Origin: Saprospiraceae bacterium
GTDB taxonomy: Bacteria > Bacteroidota > Bacteroidia > Chitinophagales > Saprospiraceae
Assembly (NCBI GenBank): GCA_020630045.1
Contig: JAHDCE010000323.1
Coordinates: 1-5,539, forward strand
Direction: 5' to 3'
Length of the DNA: 5,539 nt
Positions 1 through 5,539 of this stretch are shown here, piece by piece (position 1 is the first letter of the stretch; each line of letters starts with the position of its first letter). The notes beneath the pieces were generated by a model. The model had not been told where the DNA came from. It did no database searches and saw only the letters and a list, made by a program, of their open reading frames with translations. The translations under genes were made by a program, and so were the position numbers.

Positions 1-198
1 CTGGTAGCCGTAGCTACCAAGTTGAGGACTGTACGAAGGATAAAGCCAAAATACCCGAAAAGCATATTCCCTGATTATTTATGGCCGGGTACTTACTCAA
101 TTTTTCGTGATAACATCTATTATTTCAAACATGAATAATAAATGCTGTTGCATACAACCGTATGAATGACAGCTTCAAAAAATCTAAACCATAATCAT
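1..198. other. Upstream region, no supported gene
   Basis: No gene is supported here. Two short plus-strand frames are open from the left edge, one to a TAA at 136-138 and one to a TGA at 72-74. Either could be the tail of an upstream gene, but neither tail is recognisable and they cannot both be right. The part from about 75 to 165 is AT-rich and would be expected to hold the promoter or leader of the pyrimidine cluster. I could not find a convincing Bacteroidota promoter (TTTG with TAnnTTTG) in it. Confidence 0.4.
2..19. repeat. Perfect 7-bp inverted repeat with 4-nt loop
   Basis: Bases 2-8 (TGGTAGC) are exactly complementary to bases 13-19 (GCTACCA), with loop CGTA. No T-run follows, so it is not a standard intrinsic terminator. 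It may be the end of an upstream structure cut by the window edge, or chance. No function is assigned. Confidence 0.4.
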
Positions 199-1065
199 AT
201 GCCAAGGAAAGTTAAATCGGGTTTGATTCAAATGAGCCTTCCCATGACCGAAGGGGAAGGAACGATACAAGAGATCATGGATGCCATGGTTCAAAAGCAC
301 ATTCCTTATATTGAAAAAGCCGGCGAACAAGGTGTACAAATCCTATGCTTGCAAGAAATATTCAATACGCCTTATTTCTGTCCCGGACAAGACCGGAAAT
401 GGTATGCATCCGCCGAACCCGTACCGGGGCCGACGACCGAACTCATGCAAGAATATGCCAAGAAGTATGAAATGGTCATCATTGTTCCGATATATGAAAA
501 GGAACAACCGGGAGTTCTCTACAATACAGCGGCGGTCATAGATGCCGATGGTACATACCTAGGGAAATACCGGAAAAATCATATCCCACATACCACCGGA
601 TTCTGGGAAAAATTCTTTTTCAAACCCGGCAACATGGGTTATCCCGTTTTCCAGACCAGATATGCCAAAGTCGGCGTTTATATCTGCTACGATAGACACT
701 TCCCCGACGGTGCAAGGTGCTTGGGACTGAACGGTGCCGAAATCGTTTACAACCCATCCGCTACCGTAGCCGGGTTATCCCAATATTTATGGCAATTGGA
801 GCAACCCGCTCATGCTGCCGCCAATGGATACTTCATGGGATGTATCAATAGGGTAGGCGAAGAAAAACCTTGGAATTTAGGTCGTTTTTACGGCACTTCT
901 TATTTCGTTGATCCTAGGGGACAAATCTTCTCCAAGGCCTCGGAATATGATGATGAACTCCTAGTAGCCGAATTCGACCTCGACATGATTGATGAGGTGA
1001 GATCCACTTGGCAATTCTTCAGGGACAGAAGACCTGAGACTTATGATAGATTGACAGATTTATAA
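199..1065 (+). CDS. Beta-ureidopropionase-like carbon-nitrogen hydrolase (nitrilase superfamily)
   Basis: This is a cytoplasmic amidohydrolase. By similarity and context it converts N-carbamoyl-beta-alanine (or N-carbamoyl-beta-aminoisobutyrate) to the beta-amino acid, ammonia and CO2, the last step of reductive pyrimidine degradation. The nitrilase Glu-Lys-Cys triad is visible. Numbered from the ATG at 166, Glu64 lies in LQEIF, Lys137 in YRKNHIP and Cys174 in ICYDRHFP. The segments NPSATVAGLSQYLW, INRVGEE and YGTSYF resemble human beta-ureidopropionase as I recall it. The longest frame starts at 166 (299 aa), directly after an in-frame TGA at 163-165. I prefer the ATG at 199 (288 aa), because the conserved fold begins there (MPRKVKSGLIQM) and the 11 residues before it look like leader. 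No Shine-Dalgarno sequence precedes either start, so the choice is not certain. preT begins 18 bases after the stop, which suggests one transcript. Related amidases such as N-carbamoylputrescine or N-carbamoyl-amino-acid hydrolases are alternatives; the preT-preA neighbours argue for the pyrimidine role. Confidence 0.9.
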   Translation: MPRKVKSGLIQMSLPMTEGEGTIQEIMDAMVQKHIPYIEKAGEQGVQILCLQEIFNTPYFCPGQDRKWYASAEPVPGPTTELMQEYAKKYEMVIIVPIYEKEQPGVLYNTAAVIDADGTYLGKYRKNHIPHTTGFWEKFFFKPGNMGYPVFQTRYAKVGVYICYDRHFPDGARCLGLNGAEIVYNPSATVAGLSQYLWQLEQPAHAAANGYFMGCINRVGEEKPWNLGRFYGTSYFVDPRGQIFSKASEYDDELLVAEFDLDMIDEVRSTWQFFRDRRPETYDRLTDL

Positions 1066-1083
1066 AAATAAACCATTCTAAAA

Positions 1084-2409
1084 ATGGCTGAATATAAAAA
1101 ACCGACGACGGAACAGGAATACTTGGACAACTTCGCACAGAAGAAGCCCTTGATGAATCCGACAGAGGCGTATTACGAAAGTTCTCGCTGCTTGTTCTGT
1201 TATGATGCTCCATGCATGAATGCATGCCCTACGGGCATAGACATTCCTTTATTTATAAAACAAATTAATACCGGCAACGTAAAGGGAGCCGCAAAAACCA
1301 TTTTCGATTCCAATTGGATTGGAAATGCTTGTGGTAAAGTTTGCCCCACCGGAGTCCTCTGCGAAGGTGCTTGTGTGTACAATGGTCAAGATGTGCCTCC
1401 ACTACAAATCGGTCGCCTTCAAAACTTCGCGACCGAACAAGTCATTCGCGAAAAAACACCACTCTACGCTCCGGGGCCGGATAATGGCCGCCAAGTGGCG
1501 ATTGTCGGAGCGGGTCCGGCCGGTATCGCCGCTGCTTGTGAATTGAGGGTGATGGGTTACACGGTGGATATATATGAAGCCAAGGAAAAACCATCCGGAC
1601 TGACGGTTTATGGTGTCGCTCCATATAAAATCACCAACGAAGAAGTATTGGATGAAATGGAATATCTCCAAAATCAAATGGGGTATGACATACACTACCA
1701 ATCGCCGATCACAACCAAGGAGCAAATCGCTGATTTGGAAAAACGGTACGATGCCATTTTCCTAGGAGTCGGACTTGGACCTACTGCCACCTTGGGCATA
1801 GAAGGAGAAAATTTGGAGGGTGTAGTAGGCGCCGTTGAATTCATCGAGGAACTGAGAATGCAAAAGCATAAGGTGGAAGTTCCCAAAAACGTAGTTGTCA
1901 TCGGAGGAGGAAATACCGCAATGGATGCCGCTTCCGAATCCGCTCGTATGGGTGCCGAAAATGTATATCTCGTTTACCGTCGTTCCAAGGATAGAATGGG
2001 CGCTTATGGTTTCGAATATGAGTTGGCTGTCAAATCCGGTGTCAAAGGGGTTTTTTCCGCTCAACCCAAAGCGTTGCTAGGAGAGGGAAAAGTGAATGGC
2101 GTTTCTTTTTACCGTACGAAAGATGTCAATGGGAAATTGGAGTACGGAGATGAAACATTTACCATTGATTGTGATATGGTCATCAAGGCGACCGGTCAAG
2201 CCAAAATGGGTTCTTTCCTTCAAATGATTGACGGATTGGAATTGGACAATAGAAAACGGATTAAGGTAAACTTGGAGAGTTACCAAACGACCAACCCCAA
2301 ATATTTTGCCGGTGGTGACGCCGTCAACGGAGGAGCGGAAGTGGTCAATGGAGCCTACGAAGGCAAGCAAGCCGCCAAGGGGATTCACGCTTGGTTGAAC
2401 GCTCTATGA
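1084..2409 (+). CDS. preT: NAD(P)H-dependent dihydropyrimidine dehydrogenase, PreT subunit
   Basis: This 441-aa flavoprotein takes electrons from NAD(P)H and passes them through FAD and Fe-S clusters to PreA, which reduces uracil or thymine. It matches the N-terminal half of mammalian dihydropyrimidine dehydrogenase and GltD-like proteins. The N-terminal Fe-S domain has Cys36, 39, 44 and 48, then Cys83, 87, 93 and 97. Gln113 (in IGRLQNF) sits 16 residues after Cys97, the same spacing as the unusual Gln156 cluster ligand in pig DPD as I recall it, so two 4Fe-4S clusters are expected. FAD binding is shown by VAIVGAGPAG (from residue 138) and by GGDA at 410-413. The nucleotide domain has IGGGNTAMD from residue 273, followed by LVYRR. 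Whether NADH or NADPH is preferred cannot be read with confidence. The ATG at 1084 is preceded by an A-rich stretch without Shine-Dalgarno. No truncation or missing motif is seen. GltD, the glutamate synthase small subunit, is the main alternative; adjacency to preA settles the call. Confidence 0.95.
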   Translation: MAEYKKPTTEQEYLDNFAQKKPLMNPTEAYYESSRCLFCYDAPCMNACPTGIDIPLFIKQINTGNVKGAAKTIFDSNWIGNACGKVCPTGVLCEGACVYNGQDVPPLQIGRLQNFATEQVIREKTPLYAPGPDNGRQVAIVGAGPAGIAAACELRVMGYTVDIYEAKEKPSGLTVYGVAPYKITNEEVLDEMEYLQNQMGYDIHYQSPITTKEQIADLEKRYDAIFLGVGLGPTATLGIEGENLEGVVGAVEFIEELRMQKHKVEVPKNVVVIGGGNTAMDAASESARMGAENVYLVYRRSKDRMGAYGFEYELAVKSGVKGVFSAQPKALLGEGKVNGVSFYRTKDVNGKLEYGDETFTIDCDMVIKATGQAKMGSFLQMIDGLELDNRKRIKVNLESYQTTNPKYFAGGDAVNGGAEVVNGAYEGKQAAKGIHAWLNAL

Positions 2410-2467
2410 GAATCGAGGTCTCCTGATTAATCCACCCATTTTTTTACCTTTCTAAAATCAATATAAC

Positions 2468-3799
2468 ATGCCGGACTTATCAATAAATTTTGCAGGAATA
2501 AAAGCACCCAATCCGTTTTGGTTGGCATCGGCACCACCTACCAATTCGGGATATCAAATCATGAAAGCGTTCGACGCCGGTTAGGGTGGAGCGGTTTGGA
2601 AAACCCTAGGAGTCCCGGTCATCAACGTATCCAGCAGATACGGAGCTACCAATTACCGCGACACTCGAATGGCCGGATTCAACAACATCGAATTGATTAC
2701 TGACCGTCCTCTTATAGATAATTTAAAAGAAATCGAAGAGGTCAAAAAGTATTTTCCCGACCATGCCGTCATCGCTTCACTGATGGTAGAGACCCGTGAA
2801 CAGTGGATACAAATCATCAAGGACGTGGAAAACGCCGGTGCGGATGGAATCGAATTGAATTTCGGTTGTCCCCACGGCATGTGCGAACGTGGAATGGGTT
2901 CCGCCGTAGGTCAAGAACCCGCCGTTCTAAAAACCATTGTCGAATGGGTGATGGATGCCGCCAAAATTCCCGTGATTACCAAACTCACGCCGAATATTTC
3001 TGACATCAGAGAGCCCGGGTTGGCTGCCGTACAAGGAGGGACGGATGCATTGTCGTTGATCAATACCATCAAAAGTATCGTAGGAATTGATTTGGATTCT
3101 TATGCGCCTTATCCGATAGTGGATGGCAAAGGCACCAATGGTGGATACTGTGGACCGGCGGTCAAGCCCATCGCGCTTCATATGTTAAGGGAATTGGCTC
3201 AGCATGAGAAAATCACTAAAACCCCCATTTCCGGTATCGGAGGAATCGAAACTTGGAGAGATGTCGTGGAATTCATCCTACTAGGAGCTTCGTCGGTTCA
3301 AGTTTGTACCGCCGTGATGCATTATGGATTCGGAATCGTCCGCGAAATGGAAGCCGGACTCATCCAGTTCATGAATGAAAAAGGATACGATACGATTTAT
3401 GATTTCGTAGGCAAGGCATTGCCGAATGTGGTAGAATGGAAAAACCTGAATTTAAAACACAAAGTGGTCGCCAATATCGATGCGGACAAATGTATCGGTT
3501 GCCAATTGTGTTACATCGCTTGTGATGACGGCGCCCACCAAGCCATCAAAATCACCGAAGGAAACCGCATACCCGAAATCATTGATGAAAATTGTGTCGG
3601 GTGTAATCTATGTTCCCTCGTTTGTCCGGTAGAAGAATGTATTACCATGGAAAAACGAGACGATGGAACACAACATCTCACCTGGGCCGAACGAACGGAA
3701 GCGGATACCATTCCCACCGATTTTAATGACGACAGAGCCGGTGGAAAAGGACACTTCGTACCGACTGTCCAAGATGCTTTGAAACATCGGAAGGGGTAG
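2468..3799 (+). pseudogene. preA: Dihydropyrimidine dehydrogenase PreA subunit, interrupted by an in-frame TAG at codon 39
   Basis: PreA is the FMN- and ferredoxin-containing subunit that reduces uracil or thymine with electrons from PreT. From the ATG at 2468 the frame spans 443 codons and reads as PreA throughout, apart from TAG at 2582-2584. There the family has Trp (DAG-W-GGAVWKT), so one G-to-A change from TGG explains it. The rest is intact. The FMN barrel shows LASAPPT (19-25), VWKT (43-46), FNNIELI, the active-site Cys134 in GCPHGM, and TKLTPN. A C-terminal two-cluster ferredoxin domain has Cys342/345/348/352 and Cys376/379/382/386. The longest uninterrupted frame starts at ATG 2669 (codon 68, 376 aa). 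It would lack the first barrel strand and the residues matching Ser550 and Lys574 of human DPD (Ser21 and Lys45 here), so it is unlikely to bind FMN normally. The gene starts 58 bases after preT with no Shine-Dalgarno. If the TAG is a sequence error or a minority allele, this is a normal functional preA; I cannot decide from one sequence. The identification as PreA is near certain, the pseudogene status is not. Confidence 0.85.
2582..2584 (+). other. In-frame amber codon within preA
   Basis: TAG lies in the same frame as the preA start at 2468 and the conserved sequence on both sides (FDAG before, GGAVWKT after). It stands in the column where PreA and mammalian DPD have Trp. The flanking frame is continuous, so this is a substitution and not a frameshift. 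The bases after it (GGTGGA) are not a known strong readthrough context. Confidence 0.95.
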
Positions 3800-3830
3800 G
3801 GGATAAGTTTCGATTCGATAATAAACAGGA

Positions 3831-3862
3831 GGAGGCCGCCTAGACTGGCGGTCTCCTTTTTT
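3831..3862 (+). terminator. Intrinsic terminator of the pyrimidine cluster
   Basis: A 10-bp GC-rich stem (3831-3840 with 3847-3856, loop TAGACT) is followed directly by six T (3857-3862), 31 bases after the preA stop. One pair is G-T (3835 with 3852), a G-U wobble in the plus-strand transcript. In a minus-strand transcript the same position would be an A-C mismatch, and no clean U-run would follow. The element therefore fits termination of preA better than of the convergent peptidase gene. Confidence 0.9.
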
Positions 3863-3893
3863 AATTTACTCAAAATGAAAGAATGAGATGAGA

Positions 3894-5510
3894 TTATTTT
3901 TTTACAACACCTTCACGATGCAATACCTTCCCCTTCTTGTCCTTGATAATAACCCAATACAAACCGGTTTTTAAGTTTCTCATGTCTATATTGCCTACCT
4001 CTGAATTCGGTTGTTGAATATTGATATTCAATGTTCTTCCTAATACATCCAAGAGTTCGATTTTTGCGTCTTCAACTGCATTCAAATCATTTGAACTGAA
4101 CTGGATGTGAAGTGTATGCCCTACCGGGTTCGGGTGAATTGCGATTTTGTTATTGGATTGAATATCTTCCATTTTCCGTGTTCCATGGCCATGATGATGC
4201 TCGGCAGAATGGTCATGTCCACATGTAAAAGGCTGACCGAATAAAGAAGCACTTCCTTTTTCGTCCGCTTGCCGGAATTCTGACAAATCTTCCCAACATT
4301 CAAAGCCATTTCCTACATGGAACCCTCGGTCTGAAAAACAATTGTTCTCTCCCAAATTCCACTCCGAATCGAGGTCGGAAATGGTCAAATCCCTACAAGT
4401 GACATAAAGTTCAGGGTTTATGTTTAAATCCAAGCAACCTATGTTTGGATTTGCATGGAATCCGGGTGTTAGTTTAATGGCTCTATTGGCGTCATAATTA
4501 ATGTCACCCTTGACGTCGGTGTTTGCAGAGGATTCAATAGTTTCGCCTTCAGTATTGATTGCGGTGATATCACCGGACAAAACAACAATGGGGCCTTGTA
4601 CTGCTTCGCTACAAATATGAACGATGTCGTCACTTTGTAAAAGAAGGGAAGAAATATAACTACTTGGATCTTCAAGTCCACAATGCATATAACTCAATTG
4701 ACTCGATGTAAAAGTTTTATGGAGATTGTTTGAGTTGTAGCTCATCGTACTATTGTTGTTGTCTTTCGTTAGCGGGATACCAGGATATCCTTCAGTATTC
4801 ATAAGTATAGAATTAGTAGAATCACTATGCCATAATCCTAAAATATGACCTATTTCATGGTTTAATAAAATAGCGAACTGATCGAGAACAGTACATTTAA
4901 TAGAGTGATACTTTCCGGGAAACCAAGGGACATCATCTCGGAGTTTTGAAAGTTCACCGATTCCAACCAAATCCTTGTAAAAGGAGTAGTAATTTTGTAT
5001 TAGGGTATGTCCATGGTATGATGATGATGTATTTTTTATTGCTATTCCTCCCCATGCGGTTCGTAATATATCGTCTGGAATAATTTCAGTAGGTTTGTCG
5101 ACTAATGCGAGGTTGGCTTCTTTTAAGCAAGATGTATATTCAGGAGGGTCGTTTAGTAAAAAAATATTTAATACTTCGTTTGGATGGGCGTTAAAGTTAT
5201 CAAACCAAAAAAGATTGTCGGAGTCGGTTACTTCGGGCCCTGGAAAAAAAGGACATGAAGGACTTCCTAATCCAGCTTCCAAAAAAGAGTAATATGAGTC
5301 TGATTCACTAACATTCCTGAAATAAATGCCATCTTGGTCGGGATCGTCGGAATCATTTTCAATTGGGAACAATACAAATCTTATTTTGGAATAAGGAAGG
5401 GGAGAAATGCATATCCCGTTGTCATCTCCTCCTCCATTTTCCGGTGGAATACAATTAGGAGCAACATTGCCAAAATCTGTGTTTACCCAAAACGTTTCAT
5501 TAGACTTGTT
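3894..5510 (-). CDS. Secreted metzincin-type zinc peptidase with T9SS C-terminal sorting domain, 5' end unresolved
   Basis: This is probably a secreted or surface-bound zinc endopeptidase of Bacteroidota. Positions below are counted from the TTG at 5372. The zinc site HEIGHILGLWH (172-182) fits HExxHxxGxxH, and MSYNS at 210-214 is a plausible Met-turn, so a metzincin (matrixin-like) fold is likely; the substrate is unknown. Residues about 250-313 resemble the coathanger-type beta domain common in T9SS cargo (LSGDIT, IKLTPGFHA). A His-rich stretch follows at 386-396. Residues about 409-492 are a type A T9SS sorting domain (HPNPV, LLDVLGR, LKTGLYWVII, basic end VVKK). The frame is open from 5510 to the TAA at 3894-3896. 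It has no ATG before Met191, which lies after the zinc site, so a TTG start at 5372 is unlikely. KIRFVLFPI, just before that TTG, also looks like mature domain. An in-frame TGA at 5511-5513 interrupts what looks like the true N-terminus. The many Cys residues fit an extracytoplasmic protein. The gene is AT-richer than the pyrimidine cluster and converges with it. Confidence 0.85.
   Translation of the reverse strand, partial: NKSNETFWVNTDFGNVAPNCIPPENGGGDDNGICISPLPYSKIRFVLFPIENDSDDPDQDGIYFRNVSESDSYYSFLEAGLGSPSCPFFPGPEVTDSDNLFWFDNFNAHPNEVLNIFLLNDPPEYTSCLKEANLALVDKPTEIIPDDILRTAWGGIAIKNTSSSYHGHTLIQNYYSFYKDLVGIGELSKLRDDVPWFPGKYHSIKCTVLDQFAILLNHEIGHILGLWHSDSTNSILMNTEGYPGIPLTKDNNNSTMSYNSNNLHKTFTSSQLSYMHCGLEDPSSYISSLLLQSDDIVHICSEAVQGPIVVLSGDITAINTEGETIESSANTDVKGDINYDANRAIKLTPGFHANPNIGCLDLNINPELYVTCRDLTISDLDSEWNLGENNCFSDRGFHVGNGFECWEDLSEFRQADEKGSASLFGQPFTCGHDHSAEHHHGHGTRKMEDIQSNNKIAIHPNPVGHTLHIQFSSNDLNAVEDAKIELLDVLGRTLNINIQQPNSEVGNIDMRNLKTGLYWVIIKDKKGKVLHREGVVKK
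3897..4148 (-). other. Type IX secretion C-terminal sorting domain (type A)
   Basis: The last 84 or so residues of the peptidase show the usual order of this domain: IAIHPNPV near its start, then KIELLDVLGR, then LKTGLYWVIIKDKKGK and a basic terminus. In the known system this domain directs export across the outer membrane by the Por/T9SS machinery, is removed, and the cargo is released or anchored to the surface. It is the best taxonomic marker in the window, since T9SS is confined to Bacteroidota and close relatives. Confidence 0.9.
4185..4217 (-). other. His-rich linker in the peptidase
   Basis: Just after Cys384 the protein reads GHDHSAEHHHGHG, six His and two acidic residues within 11 positions (386-396). 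It lies between the Cys-containing middle region and the sorting domain. It could bind Zn, Cu or Ni, or be only a flexible linker; nothing in the sequence decides. Confidence 0.6.
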
Positions 5511-5537
5511 TCAAGATAATGCATTGATAATCAAAAG
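5511..5537 (-). other. In-frame TGA and hydrophobic codons upstream of the peptidase frame
   Basis: Reading the peptidase frame towards its 5' end, the codon at 5511-5513 is TGA. The eight codons before it read LLIINALS, which resembles the end of a signal-peptide core. After it comes NKSNETFW, a polar start expected of a mature exported protein. If TGA replaced a Cys codon (TGT or TGC), the site would be lipobox-like; Arg (CGA) or Trp (TGG) are also one change away. Only eight full codons are visible before the window edge, so this is suggestive only. Confidence 0.45.
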
Positions 5538-5539
5538 TC

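Noticed and set aside
1..138. Open plus-strand frame from the window edge to TAA at 136-138 as the tail of an upstream gene
   Set aside because: Only 45 codons, with no recognisable motif and no likeness to a dihydropyrimidinase C-terminus. A second frame is also open from the edge to 74, so openness alone is not evidence.
1402..1725. 107-codon minus-strand open frame within preT
   Set aside because: Fully antisense to the conserved FAD domain of preT, with no recognisable protein features.
2439..2445. Run of seven T between preT and preA as a terminator
   Set aside because: No stable stem precedes it, and preT and preA products form one enzyme, so termination here is not expected.
2582..2584. 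Pyrrolysine or programmed readthrough at the preA TAG
   Set aside because: The position is a conserved Trp, not a catalytic Lys-like site. No known readthrough motif follows, no tRNA-Pyl is visible in the window, and the same gene uses TAG as its terminator.
3511..3873. 120-codon minus-strand open frame
   Set aside because: It is antisense to the ferredoxin domain of preA and runs through the terminator hairpin. Its composition is that of a shadow frame.
5511..5513. Selenocysteine at the peptidase TGA
   Set aside because: The position is beside a putative signal peptide and not in a redox motif. No convincing selenocysteine-insertion hairpin was recognised just downstream.

Overview
The window looks like chromosomal DNA of a Bacteroidota bacterium. 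The strongest sign is a type IX secretion C-terminal sorting domain on the minus-strand peptidase. The A-rich leaders without a Shine-Dalgarno sequence before each plus-strand gene agree with this. No mobile element, CRISPR array, tRNA or rRNA is visible.

Positions 199-3799 (plus strand) hold a compact gene cluster for reductive pyrimidine breakdown: a carbon-nitrogen hydrolase closest to beta-ureidopropionase, then the two subunits of NAD(P)H-dependent dihydropyrimidine dehydrogenase, PreT (Fe-S/FAD/NAD(P) subunit) and PreA (FMN/ferredoxin subunit). PreT and PreA together would reduce uracil or thymine to the dihydro form. The hydrolase would act last, releasing beta-alanine or beta-aminoisobutyrate, ammonia and CO2. 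The middle enzyme, dihydropyrimidinase, is not in the window. A strong intrinsic terminator at 3831-3862 closes the cluster.

Positions 3894-5510 (minus strand, convergent with the cluster) encode a secreted zinc peptidase of the metzincin type. It has a HExxHxxGxxH site and Met-turn, a coathanger-like beta domain, a His-rich linker and a T9SS sorting domain. Its N-terminus lies at or beyond the window edge.

The most notable observation is that both preA and the peptidase gene carry an in-frame stop near the 5' end. In preA a TAG replaces a conserved Trp codon at position 39. In the peptidase a TGA lies directly after a hydrophobic, signal-peptide-like stretch, and the frame has no ATG before the active site. 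These could be real nonsense mutations or consensus errors. Genome-wide recoding of TAG is unlikely, because preA itself ends with TAG just before the terminator. I see no clearly new biological system here; the enzymes belong to known families.
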